The notes: generated from the sequence alone by a model not told the origin. A stretch of DNA of 64,000 bases from DASVTR01 sp036387475 (GCA_036387475.1 DASVTR010000018.1:1-64000); one strand, 5' to 3'. Counted from the stretch's first letter, positions 36,145-44,819 are shown. Numbers and translations: made by a program.

Positions 36145-37149
36145 TTATAACTTGGCGAAATACGTTTTGATCTTCGCTGCCATCAGCCCACGCCGCTCCT
36201 CCAAAAAGTCATCATAGTTTTCTTCAGGTCTGCTAAGGATACTCTCGGGAATGCTGTGTTCCCGCAAATTTTCCTTCAACTCCTCTATATCGGTGATGCC
36301 GCCATACTTTTTCTTACCGCCGCTACACTGTTCAAGTAATTCATTAAAGTACACTGACGGAGCCTTGTCGCCGATGGCGATGTTGATCTCGCTCTGCGCC
36401 AGCGCGTAGTTTGCGATCTGGTTGTAGCGGCCCCGGCTCAATCCCTGCTGCTTGAGATAATTGCGCGGAAAGAGGTGATGTACGTCGCTCCGATTAAGGA
36501 TGAGGTCTTGCACTGTGATATCGCGCGATAGGAAGCCTTTATCTCCCATCTTGACCTGGGCCGCCTGGAAGACGAGAAAGTAAGGGCTGCTTCCTGAAGA
36601 TGTTTCCATCTGTTGCGGGAGTAGCGTAGACCAAAAACTTTCTGAAAGTTCTGCATCGATCACCGCCGAGGTGTAAGCCTCCAGCCCGCGAGCTTCCACC
36701 TGGCGAATATCGAAATCGAATGTGCTCTCAGGATTGCCGGAATATCGCTGGGTGAGCAGCGACATCACGTACCATCGTCGCACCATTCGTTCTATTTCAG
36801 CCGCTGGCGTTCTCTCAGCGCGTCCACGCAAGTAAAGGATGTATGCGAAGTTGACGGCGTTTTGGGCGCCCATTAAATCCCTGCTAATGAACCCTGCCGA
36901 GCGGACGATCATCACCAGTCGCTCGAAGTGAGTTTGGTTAATAAAGTTCAGCACCCCTTGCTTGAGTCTGTTGAAGGCGTCCTCGGCAACTGCCTCCTCA
37001 TACTGCTTGGTTTCGAAATTGCGACCCGAAAGTAGCGCCACCAGGTCTTGGAGTTTCCCGCGCCGGAACTCTGAGGTGAAGGCCACGCGCAGCATGTCTG
37101 TATAAGAAGGGTCGTAGATGTCGTCGTTCATGTTCTTCAGCCATTTCAT
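36145..37149 (-). CDS. DUF262-family protein, C-terminal part with HNH motif (5'-truncated)
   Basis: 334 residues that correspond to the C-terminal half of DUF262/GmrSD-like proteins, which sense or cut modified phage DNA. The sequence includes NDDIYDPSYTDMLRVAFTSEF (in parts), LLSGRNFETKQYEEAVAED, FERLVMIVRSAGF, and the HNH-like DVHHLFPRNYLKQQGLSRGRYNQIANYALAQSEINIAI (in parts). The N-terminal ParB-like DUF262 domain with its DGQQR motif is missing, and nothing upstream to 37400 replaces it. I therefore read it as a remnant of a type IV-like restriction gene, although a stand-alone HNH protein is possible. Confidence 0.65.
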   Translation of the reverse strand: MKWLKNMNDDIYDPSYTDMLRVAFTSEFRRGKLQDLVALLSGRNFETKQYEEAVAEDAFNRLKQGVLNFINQTHFERLVMIVRSAGFISRDLMGAQNAVNFAYILYLRGRAERTPAAEIERMVRRWYVMSLLTQRYSGNPESTFDFDIRQVEARGLEAYTSAVIDAELSESFWSTLLPQQMETSSGSSPYFLVFQAAQVKMGDKGFLSRDITVQDLILNRSDVHHLFPRNYLKQQGLSRGRYNQIANYALAQSEINIAIGDKAPSVYFNELLEQCSGGKKKYGGITDIEELKENLREHSIPESILSRPEENYDDFLEERRGLMAAKIKTYFAKL

Positions 37150-37400
37150 CTTGGGGAAGAACTCTGACAGGTGAGCAGAGTTTCAATCGGGTGCGGAGTA
37201 ACCGAATATCGTTGAGTTGCCATATGTAAAATTAACTCCTGGGATTTCTATAATCTATTACCGGTCAGTGAATACTTGGAGATTAGCGATCTTCATACAA
37301 GGACACCATGCCATGTACCTTAGAGAGCTTGTTTCTTTTTTAGCGTTTTTACTTTGATCTATTTATCCGTTTCAAGCTCACATAAATAGGCTCACGCGCC

Positions 37401-38354
37401 CTATTGCTTTTTCCACTCGTCAGCCGTCCTCCATAGTCGGCTGGCTCTAGGTAGTCTCTGTAGGCTCGTCACAATCAACTCCTGCATTTCGGTAAGCTCT
37501 CCAGAATTGGCAGCCGAGTACAGCAGTTCGACACGTTTCGGACCAATGCCGTTTTGCCGATACATCTCGATGATTGGCTTAGCTGCGTCATAACTCAAAA
37601 GCCAGGGTTGCCCCAGTGTGCCGAGTGCGTCATGCAGCCTTTGGTGATTCGCGTCATCGAAGAAGAAGCGGTAGAGATCATTGGCCTTATAGTAAAAAGG
37701 AGGGTCGAAATAATAGAGAACTTCATTCAGTTGATACCTGCGCGCTTTGACTCGCCGGACTGTGTGTCGCCAATCGCCATGATTGACGAACAGAACACGG
37801 TTAGCCAATTGGGCAGCCTGCGTTATCCGCCTGGTGATGAGTTCAACAGCATAGCGGCATCCGATAGGATAGGCAGATTGTTGCTTGCGTCCACCGAGCG
37901 GGCCAGCGCCTGGCGCGATAATGCCGGAGAAACTCGTGCGGTTGAGAAAGATACAGGCGAGTGCGCGTTGCCGGTCTGTCAGATGCCGTCCATTCTTGAA
38001 GCGGTCCCAGTTAGCTAAGGTCGGCTCCGTGTCGCGCAGCTTTTCGATAAGCCATTCGTGGTCCGTAAAGACCGTCTTCCAAAAACCGGCCAGCAAAGGG
38101 TCCTTCTCGCCCAGGGCGATTGATTCGACCAGCCCATCGTTAAGAAGTTGTAGAGCGACGCTCGCACCTCCCGCGAATGGCTCGACGAAGAGTTTCGGAC
38201 GCAGGCCATTCAGACGGATAGTCGCGGCGATATATCCGGCTAATCGGCGCTTTCCGCCCGGATAGCGCAACGGCGAAAGAATTGACGCGGTGTGCCGTGC
38301 GAACGCTTTCCTTGTCTGATTTGATTTTTCTTTTGAGCGAAGGCTTGGGGGCAC
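37401..38354 (-). CDS. D12-class N6-adenine DNA methyltransferase (Dam-like)
   Basis: 317 residues. The Dam-type motifs appear in order: LSPLRYPGGKRRL (about 26-38), the SAM loop LFVEPFAGGASVALQL (about 55-70), FLNRTSFSGII (about 137-147), and the catalytic motif YYFDPPF (about 213-219), here DPPF rather than the common DPPY. It probably methylates adenine in a short target. No cognate restriction gene is next to it. It lies 34 bases downstream of the nuclease-helicase gene on the same strand, so the two may function together. Confidence 0.87.
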   Translation of the reverse strand: MPPSLRSKEKSNQTRKAFARHTASILSPLRYPGGKRRLAGYIAATIRLNGLRPKLFVEPFAGGASVALQLLNDGLVESIALGEKDPLLAGFWKTVFTDHEWLIEKLRDTEPTLANWDRFKNGRHLTDRQRALACIFLNRTSFSGIIAPGAGPLGGRKQQSAYPIGCRYAVELITRRITQAAQLANRVLFVNHGDWRHTVRRVKARRYQLNEVLYYFDPPFYYKANDLYRFFFDDANHQRLHDALGTLGQPWLLSYDAAKPIIEMYRQNGIGPKRVELLYSAANSGELTEMQELIVTSLQRLPRASRLWRTADEWKKQ

Positions 38355-38388
38355 GCTTTTTCCTCAATCAAGGAATAAGATAGTTGCT

Positions 38389-41300
38389 TCAAAAACCTTT
38401 CCACTGAATGTTGAGAGTCACTTCGCCGCCTTCGGAAGGCATCCAGGTTCTTTCTATGTGACCGCCGTCACAATAATTTCGAAACTCTTTGAGCATCATT
38501 GCTTCCAGCAGAGTTCTCCGATCTGTCGGCACGGCATCAAGCACGGTATCGGAGCAGATAACGATAAGTTTACGTTCAGCGCGTGTTGCCGCCACGTTGA
38601 AGCGATTGCGGCTAAGCAGAAACTGCGCCTCGGCTGTTGCATATTCCTCATCAGCCACGCCGTAAGAGACGACTATCACTTCGCGCTCCTTGCCCTGCAT
38701 CTTTTCCACTGTATCCACCAGCGGCATCGGCCTGTTTCTGCCATCAAATCCGCGCCTGTAAAGCGCCTGACGAATGGCGCTGTTCTGCGCGCGGTGTGGC
38801 GAGAGCACTGCCAATCCCCTCCGTACAAAGTCTCTGGGTGAGTAAGGTTGAAAAGTCTTATCTCCTGCTTCCTGCAACAGAACCTGACTGAGCCTGTCTG
38901 TCAGAAGCGCGACCAATTCTGCTTCGATAGGGTTGCGCGCAGTGAAACTGCGGGGCGGCGTGTACCAGCAAAGAACTACGGGACGCTCTGGGTGCAGGAT
39001 AGTATCTATTATCTCTTCGCTCGTCTCGTCAATGGCAGGAGCGGTCTGGATTCTGATGTCGGGCCGAGTTGACCTGAAGCGCCCGCGATAAAGCACATGG
39101 CGCGGATAGGCCGTCAACGGCTCGTTCATGCGGAAATTCTCTTCGAGCTGAAAGATTTTTCGTGCTTCGATGCTTGGGTCATCAACGCTCGCCTCTTCAA
39201 TTTGTCGGCGCATGAAGGCGAAGACGGAACTAAGCATGTGTTCATGCTCTTCCGGATAGCTGCCATGAATGATCGGCGGCAACTGCTGGTCATCCCCGGC
39301 GAGGATGATGTTTGAATGCGGCTTGCTTGAGCCAAAAGCGACAAGGGCATCCGGCAGGCGCATCTGCGAGGCTTCGTCAACCAGTACGACGTCGAACCAG
39401 GGGCGTATGATACCGCCAGCTTTTTTCATCCCCTTGTAAGCGCCCCAAACGGTTGCTCCAGCGACAACGCAAAGAGCGTCGCGTTGTAAACAGACTTCCA
39501 AATCCTCGTCTGCGAGCAGTTCGACACTGGGAGGCAATTCATCATGCGCCGCGCTGCCGCTGCCCATGAGTTTGACGATTGAAAGCGCGTCCGGCGCAAG
39601 ATTGTAGACGAGCGCCAACTCTGCCAGCTTGCGCAGCACGTTCACGATGGCGTGATGTGTAAAGGCCGTGACCAGAATGCGGAGTGGTCGCTTCGAGGCT
39701 TGCGCCGCCAGAGCGTAAGCTAAGAGGATATGCGCGACTGTGTGCGTCTTGCCCGTGCCCGGCGGTCCCCAGATTAAAGTCAGTGGTTCGTTGAATACGC
39801 CGCGCCAAGCGCGCCACTGCCCCAGGTTCAATAGTGTATCCGGGTCTTTGCCTGAATGAGTAATGCTATCTCGGAAAAGTCGCTCAATTCCAGCGTCCTC
39901 ACTCACAACAGACTGCCAAGCATCCATTTCACCGTTATGCAACAGGCTGTGAATGTGCAGAGCGTTCTGGGGGTTCTCCTGCAATTCGCGCAACACCGTC
40001 AGGATGCGACGCGATGAGAAATCCGTATACAACTGATCCAGTGCACACGGTTTTGTCAGATCAATATGCTCTTTGAACTTGTCCGCATTTTCCGGCAGCA
40101 GGCGCACACGGGGCGGTGATGCTTGCATATCATACTCAACGAGCGTCACCTTAAAAGGTGCGGCGCGCCCCCAGTTGCTTTCAAAAAGCTTGCCATCAAC
40201 ATCTCCCAGCAAAATTTCCGGTTGGTCTTCCGGCGTGATGACTAGATTAAAGTCGCCCACTTCAAATTTCACGTCTTTCGACTCCGGGTCGAACGCGAAC
40301 CAGAGTGAGCCATCCGGTTGTTCACTCTCCGGCACATATTGAAGATTGCGTATGCAGACGAACTTTTTGGAGCGTTCTTCGACGGGCAGAGCGTGAATAT
40401 GTTTGACAGCCAGCTCCGCCAGAGAAGTTTCCAGAATGGAGAAAGCGCGGAGGGCTTCGAGCGTGCGGAAATTGAGTGGATCAAATTCGCTGTAGAGCAT
40501 GAAAGGCTCTTTGCGCAAGAGAAGTTTCTCGCGGAAGTCCTGCTTCAAACGGCGAATTACGGAATCCGTCGCCCGCAACTTATTCTTTACCGTGTCGCTG
40601 ATCTTCTCAAAGACATCATCCGGTGAAAGCCTTCGATCAGGCTCGCGCGAATCGGGCTGAAACGATTCATTGCTCCAAACATCGTGGATGCGCTCGTATG
40701 CAACTTGGCTGGAAAAGTCCCAGCCGAAACCATAGCGAGGATGAAACACATAGCCTTTATCTTCACCTTCTGTATTTTGTGGCTGGTACATCTCAGAGAC
40801 GGTTTTCAGATCGAAGACATAAGGCGTCGGCAGTGCGACCATTGTTCTCAAGACCTGTGTGACTATCGTGCCGGGCATTGTGCGAAACGTGTCCGCGTCC
40901 TGCATCACAGATGAAGGCGGGAAGAGCCTTAGCAAGTGTGTAATCTCGGCAAGCAGTTCCGGCGGCTCTTCGACAAAAAGATGCCGCTCGATAAGGCTGC
41001 GTAGGATGAAGAGATCAATCGTGTCGTATACGTAAAAGTGCAATGAGCGTTGCTGCTTCCTCAGTTCCCACTGGGCGTCTTTTCGCGCCTGCTTGAGCGC
41101 GGCTTGCGCCTGCTTCGCGCGTTCTTGCAATGCGGTTCTCTCTGCCAGCAGCGTCTCATATTGCGGATTGGTTTTCCGCAACACCGGACATCTTTGCTTG
41201 AACTCCGCGAGAGCTTCTTCCGTCCGTGCCAACTCACTCGCAGCCTCTTGTACGCTCGCCACATCTTCAACTGATTGGCTGGCTATCTCACGATTGGCGG

Positions 41301-42594
41301 CATCAACCCGCCGCAGCAGTCCATTTAGAGCGCTCAAGAATTCCAGCAGAATGTGCGCTTCTGAGTTCGGCTTACGCGCGATGAAGACCTGTTCCTCTCC
41401 GATGACCTTGCCGTTCTCTTCGTTCCACCCTTCATAAGTCTTGAAGCCAAGCGCGAAACAGGTCTGCGTTACGGAGTCTTGCTCGGCGCACAACACGACG
41501 CGGATATTTTCATAGCGTGGCATCAGCAGAGTTGTGGAATGAAGCGGGCGCGCATCTCCGTCTTCGAGCGCCTGTGCTGTGGCAATGTAGCGCGGAAGGT
41601 TAAGCGAAAGGTCGTGGCTTAATAACTGTAGATGGGCGAGGCGTTCTCCATCGTCTACGACTGCGAGTTCGCGGTGCGTCGTGATGCCTGACTGTTTGAG
41701 GCGGCGCTTTGACTCCGAACTGATATAAGCGATGCGCGAGAGATCGGAAGATGCGTTCGCCTCGTCACGGCAGTGATTCATGTACTCGCACATCGGGCAG
41801 TGGTCTGTGACATGAAAATGCGCGTCGGCAGCGGGAGTTTGAAAGAGCAGTGACGCGCGGTTGCGTAGGAAATCATCAACAGCCAGACGATAGGGACGCA
41901 ACTCAAAAGGTGGGTCATTCTCGTCACGCGAGCGAATAACGGCGAACTCAAGATCAACTTCGACGCTCGTCAACCCTGCTTCGCGGATGGCATGGTCAAG
42001 GATGAATGAATAATAGGCGACCTGAATATAATGATCGTGACGCGCTTTCTGGCTCGCCTTGAAATCCCAGATGCGAAGTCTCAACTTCCCTTCTTCATTG
42101 ACAGGCGGAAGCACTTCCAACAGGTCAGGCCGCGCCGGGCCGAGTGTGACGCGCGCGGCGTCCAGACCGAACTGTTCGAGCAGCCGTGCTTCCTGCTCTT
42201 CGTCGAGCACAACCTCAAGCTGCGTGACGAACTGCGGGAAAGGCTCCGACTGAAAAGCCGCGATGAAATCTGAGAACGGCAATTCCTTAACCTTACAGCC
42301 ATCCTCAGTGCGCTCTATATCAGCGGTCAGCACAGCCTGCTTGCCAAGTTCGTCTATGAGCGCCTGAACCTGATTGCCTTCAAAGATATTTCCCGCTTCC
42401 ATCAAGAGCGCGATACCGGGACGACTATGGGCACGCAACTTTTTCGGCACGTTCCAACCGATGCCTGATTTGCCGCGCAGAGGGCTGGCCACAGTATTCC
42501 AGCGAAAATTACGGTCACAGCGATTAGCGAAATACTTGGCGATGTTTGAGGCCGTGAGCCTGAATTTTTGAGCCGGGCGCGAGGATACTTTCAT
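38389..42594 (-). CDS. RecB-like nuclease and SF1 helicase fusion (Dna2/UPF1-like)
   Basis: 1401 residues from ATG 42594, chosen because GAAGGAAG lies just upstream. An in-frame start at 42744 has no such site. Residues about 1-300 are a RecB/Cas4-like nuclease domain of the TM0106 type: RPDLLEVL, IWDFKASQ, HYIQVAYYSF and a cysteine cluster CPMCEYMNHC at about 267-276 that could hold an Fe-S centre. A coiled-coil-rich middle follows. The SF1 helicase part has Walker A IWGPPGTGKTHTV (about 943), VVLVDEASQ (about 1072), AGDDQQLPPI, and the C-terminal TVEKMQGKEREVIVVS and NVAATRAERKL. Such fusions are found in defence islands. It is divergent from the cas operon. Confidence 0.88.
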   Translation of the reverse strand: MKVSSRPAQKFRLTASNIAKYFANRCDRNFRWNTVASPLRGKSGIGWNVPKKLRAHSRPGIALLMEAGNIFEGNQVQALIDELGKQAVLTADIERTEDGCKVKELPFSDFIAAFQSEPFPQFVTQLEVVLDEEQEARLLEQFGLDAARVTLGPARPDLLEVLPPVNEEGKLRLRIWDFKASQKARHDHYIQVAYYSFILDHAIREAGLTSVEVDLEFAVIRSRDENDPPFELRPYRLAVDDFLRNRASLLFQTPAADAHFHVTDHCPMCEYMNHCRDEANASSDLSRIAYISSESKRRLKQSGITTHRELAVVDDGERLAHLQLLSHDLSLNLPRYIATAQALEDGDARPLHSTTLLMPRYENIRVVLCAEQDSVTQTCFALGFKTYEGWNEENGKVIGEEQVFIARKPNSEAHILLEFLSALNGLLRRVDAANREIASQSVEDVASVQEAASELARTEEALAEFKQRCPVLRKTNPQYETLLAERTALQERAKQAQAALKQARKDAQWELRKQQRSLHFYVYDTIDLFILRSLIERHLFVEEPPELLAEITHLLRLFPPSSVMQDADTFRTMPGTIVTQVLRTMVALPTPYVFDLKTVSEMYQPQNTEGEDKGYVFHPRYGFGWDFSSQVAYERIHDVWSNESFQPDSREPDRRLSPDDVFEKISDTVKNKLRATDSVIRRLKQDFREKLLLRKEPFMLYSEFDPLNFRTLEALRAFSILETSLAELAVKHIHALPVEERSKKFVCIRNLQYVPESEQPDGSLWFAFDPESKDVKFEVGDFNLVITPEDQPEILLGDVDGKLFESNWGRAAPFKVTLVEYDMQASPPRVRLLPENADKFKEHIDLTKPCALDQLYTDFSSRRILTVLRELQENPQNALHIHSLLHNGEMDAWQSVVSEDAGIERLFRDSITHSGKDPDTLLNLGQWRAWRGVFNEPLTLIWGPPGTGKTHTVAHILLAYALAAQASKRPLRILVTAFTHHAIVNVLRKLAELALVYNLAPDALSIVKLMGSGSAAHDELPPSVELLADEDLEVCLQRDALCVVAGATVWGAYKGMKKAGGIIRPWFDVVLVDEASQMRLPDALVAFGSSKPHSNIILAGDDQQLPPIIHGSYPEEHEHMLSSVFAFMRRQIEEASVDDPSIEARKIFQLEENFRMNEPLTAYPRHVLYRGRFRSTRPDIRIQTAPAIDETSEEIIDTILHPERPVVLCWYTPPRSFTARNPIEAELVALLTDRLSQVLLQEAGDKTFQPYSPRDFVRRGLAVLSPHRAQNSAIRQALYRRGFDGRNRPMPLVDTVEKMQGKEREVIVVSYGVADEEYATAEAQFLLSRNRFNVAATRAERKLIVICSDTVLDAVPTDRRTLLEAMMLKEFRNYCDGGHIERTWMPSEGGEVTLNIQWKGF

Positions 42595-42777
42595 AAGACT
42601 TCCTTCAAGCCCTGCGAGGTCGGGCGCGGGGCAGGTAAAATGTTGCAGCATCCTATCACAGTTGATTTCAGATTGTGGGTTAGTTGCGCTTAGGCAGAGC
42701 GCCACAGCAGAAGGATTTGGATAATTGTCTGAAATCATCCCCAAATCTTAGGAGTCGCATACCTCAGAAAATTTGAT

Positions 42778-42806
42778 TTGACGCAATTCTCCTTTGCTGT
42801 TATCTT
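42778..42806 (+). promoter_or_regulatory. Promoter of the cas operon
   Basis: TTGACG (42778-42783) and TATCTT (42801-42806) are separated by exactly 17 bases. Five of six -35 bases and four of six -10 bases match the sigma-70 consensus. Transcription would begin near 42813 and read through the mini-array at 42952-43053 into the WYL gene. The pseudo-spacer target starts about 12 bases into the transcript. Confidence 0.65.
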
Positions 42807-42821
42807 TAGCCAACTTGAGCT

Positions 42822-42841
42822 ATGTAGGAAATGCGGCGGGT
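42822..42841. promoter_or_regulatory. Candidate protospacer of the CreR-like RNA, with ATG as possible PAM
   Basis: Bases 42825-42841 equal the first 17 bases of the pseudo-spacer (42988-43004) except at positions 6, 9 and 12. Positions 1-5 and 7-8, the type I seed, all agree. ATG at 42822-42824 occupies the PAM position on the non-target strand. Binding of Cascade here would sit on the early transcribed region of the cas promoter. Confidence 0.7.
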
Positions 42842-42859
42842 ATGGGCTGCTTCCTACGG

Positions 42860-42938
42860 CGACGTATTGAGAACATCAGGGCTCCATACTAGCCTGCCAG
42901 ACAAACTTTCCATGTGCGCTGGCTAGAACAATACGTCG
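42860..42938. promoter_or_regulatory. Nested inverted repeats in the cas 5' region
   Basis: CGACGTATT (42860-42868) and AATACGTCG (42930-42938) are exact reverse complements. Inside them CTAGCC (about 42890-42895) and GGCTAG (42921-42926) form a second pair. They may fold in the leader RNA or mark binding sites for a dimeric regulator such as the WYL protein. Confidence 0.5.
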
Positions 42939-42951
42939 TTGCAATCATTCA

Positions 42952-43053
42952 TTAAGTTATCCAATGATGCCGAAAGGCGTTGAGCACTAGGACATTCGAC
43001 GGGTTAAGAGAATCAAGTTCCTGCTTCCAATGATGCCGCGAGGCGATTTATGG
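42952..43053 (+). ncRNA. CreR-like degenerate CRISPR mini-array (two pseudo-repeats, one pseudo-spacer)
   Basis: Pseudo-repeat 1 (42952-42987) matches the array repeat exactly over its last 28 bases, including the hairpin and the 8-nt handle TTGAGCAC. Its first eight bases have diverged. The pseudo-spacer is 30 bases (42988-43017). Pseudo-repeat 2 (43018-43053) keeps TTCCAATGATGCC and the stem, but its GAAA loop has become GCGA, another GNRA tetraloop, and its handle is lost. Cas6 could still process both. The pseudo-spacer partly matches the cas promoter region at 42825-42841. Position, repeat decay and partial promoter match are those of CreR/CreA-type Cascade guide RNAs. Confidence 0.75.
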
Positions 43054-43076
43054 TTCTGGCTGTTCTTGAAGATTGA
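43040..43076 (+). promoter_or_regulatory. Possible 8-codon leader peptide coupled to the WYL gene
   Basis: GAGG at 43040-43043, inside the 3' arm of pseudo-repeat 2, lies six bases before ATG 43050. This opens MVLAVLED, and its TGA (43074-43076) overlaps the TTG start of the WYL gene at 43073. The hairpin, or Cas6 cleavage in it, could therefore affect translation of the regulator. Read from sequence only. Confidence 0.4.
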
Positions 43077-44149
43077 GTGATTACTTCATCAGAGGGACAC
43101 AGGCCGTCCCCCTCACCGAATTATACTCACTTGCCATGGAAGAAAATAGCGATAACCGTACGGCCCGAGTTCACACACGGGCATATGTCAGGCTCGACCT
43201 AATCCATAAAGAGATCAGCGCAGGCCGCTACCCGACCCTGCGCTCTCTGGCCGAGCTTCTGGAACGCAACGAACGCACCGTTAAACGCGATCTGCGCGTC
43301 CTGCGCGACCAGATGGGCGCTCCAATCATTTTTGACCGTGAGCGTGGCGGCTTTCGTTATCAGGAGCCGGGCTGGCAGTTGCCCCCCGTTAACTTTAATG
43401 AAGGAGAACTGCTCGCCTTCTTCACAGCCGAACACGCCCTGCGCGCCACAGGCCACGCACCCGAAGCTATCCTCCTGCGCGCGGCCCTTGCCAAGCTCGC
43501 GGCTTTCCTTCCCCCAGAGATTAGCGTCAACGCGGCCACGCTCGGCGAAGCACTGACCTTCCAGCAACTCCCGCACGTCCGCGTAGAGCCGTCCACTTTG
43601 CAAACCCTCGCCCGCGCAGCCGCAACGCGCAGGACAGTATCATTCGACTATCACTCGCAACACCGCAACGAAGACACGCATCGCCAAGCAGATATTCTTC
43701 TGCTTCACAACTTCGCTGGCGATTGGTACGCCATTGCCTACGACCACCTGCGCCGCGAAGTGCGCGACTTTCACGCCGGACGCATCCAAAGACTTGCACT
43801 CACCTCGCAATACTTCGATCCGCCCGCCAACTGGAACGCCGACGATTACCTGCGTCGCGGCTTTCACATGATGCGCGGAGGTCGTCGCACCGCCGTTTCT
43901 ATCATCTTCGATTCCTATCAAGCACGCTGGATGAAAGAGCGCATCGCTTTTCATCCCGACGAACAGCGCGAAGACCTGCCGGACGGCGGGCTGCGTCTCA
44001 CCTTCCCCATCGGGCGCAACGGCCTTGAAGGAGTCGCGCGCTTTTGCCTTGCCTATGCCGGACATTGCCGCGCCGAACGCCCCGCCGCTCTACGCAAATT
44101 GATACGCGAGCGCCTCGTGCGCGCCCTTGAAGACCACAGAGAGGACTAA
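43073..44149 (+). CDS. WYL-domain transcriptional regulator at the head of the cas operon
   Basis: 358 residues from TTG 43073. ATG 43136 is an alternative without a better ribosome binding site. An HTH of the DeoR/HTH_11 type covers about 38-80 (YPTLRSLAELLERNERTVKRDLRVLRD, in parts). The WYL domain (about 145-330) contains RRTVSFDYHSQHRNEDTHRQADILLLHNFAGDWYAIAYDH (in parts) and REVRDFHAGRIQRL. WYL regulators often control CRISPR-Cas and other defence genes in response to a nucleic acid or nucleotide ligand. The gene lies one base upstream of cas6, so it is probably an operon member as well as a regulator. Confidence 0.88.
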   Translation: MSDYFIRGTQAVPLTELYSLAMEENSDNRTARVHTRAYVRLDLIHKEISAGRYPTLRSLAELLERNERTVKRDLRVLRDQMGAPIIFDRERGGFRYQEPGWQLPPVNFNEGELLAFFTAEHALRATGHAPEAILLRAALAKLAAFLPPEISVNAATLGEALTFQQLPHVRVEPSTLQTLARAAATRRTVSFDYHSQHRNEDTHRQADILLLHNFAGDWYAIAYDHLRREVRDFHAGRIQRLALTSQYFDPPANWNADDYLRRGFHMMRGGRRTAVSIIFDSYQARWMKERIAFHPDEQREDLPDGGLRLTFPIGRNGLEGVARFCLAYAGHCRAERPAALRKLIRERLVRALEDHRED

Positions 44150-44150
44150 T

Positions 44151-44819
44151 ATGAGTATCAACGCACAGCACAACGGCACAACTGCTTCTGAGATTAACGC
44201 CGACACGTCTCCTTACATAGCCGTTCATTTTCCCGTACAGGGGCGGCAGCTCCCCGCCGATCACGGCTACGCGCTCTACGCCGCGATCACACGACAGTTG
44301 CCATCACTTCACGGCCAGCCGTGGCTGGGGCTAGAGCTTCTGAGCGGCATCCCCTGGCGCGAAGGCATCATCGTCCTTCCCACGCGAGGCGCGAGCCTTC
44401 GCCTGCGCATCCCAGCCGACCACTACGGCCATGTCCTCCCCCTCGCCGGACGCCGCCTGGACATCTCCGGCCACACCCTCCGCCTCGGCATTCCCACCGC
44501 CCACCCGCTTCAACCAGCTTCTTCGCTCTACGCACGATGCGTCACCATCAAAAAATTCACCGAACCCGAACCCTTCCTCGACGCCGCCCGCCGCCAACTC
44601 GACGCACTCGGCATCACCGCCACGCTCGAATTGCCCCTGGACGAACAAGGCCGCTTTCGCCGCCGCATCATCACCATTCAAGGCAAACACGTCGTCGGCT
44701 TCTCCCTCGCCGCACACAACCTCAACGACGAAGATTCGCTTCGTTTACAAAGCATCGGCATCGGCGGTCGGAGAACAATGGGCTGCGGGATTTTCAATGC
44801 AATACTGAACCATGCATAA
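44151..44819 (+). CDS. cas6: CRISPR repeat endoribonuclease Cas6 (MYXAN type, Cmx6)
   Basis: 222 residues from ATG 44151. It cuts the precursor crRNA in the repeat hairpin. The MYXAN-type Cas6 pattern is visible: PVQGRQLPADHGYALYAAI near residue 30, an RAMP-like core, and the glycine-rich end LQSIGIGGRRTMGCGIF at about 198-214. The repeat stem with GNRA loop and a 7-8 nt 3' remainder is a fitting substrate. It sits between the WYL gene and cas3. Dense antisense and shifted frames over it are GC-driven shadows. Confidence 0.85.
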   Translation: MSINAQHNGTTASEINADTSPYIAVHFPVQGRQLPADHGYALYAAITRQLPSLHGQPWLGLELLSGIPWREGIIVLPTRGASLRLRIPADHYGHVLPLAGRRLDISGHTLRLGIPTAHPLQPASSLYARCVTIKKFTEPEPFLDAARRQLDALGITATLELPLDEQGRFRRRIITIQGKHVVGFSLAAHNLNDEDSLRLQSIGIGGRRTMGCGIFNAILNHA

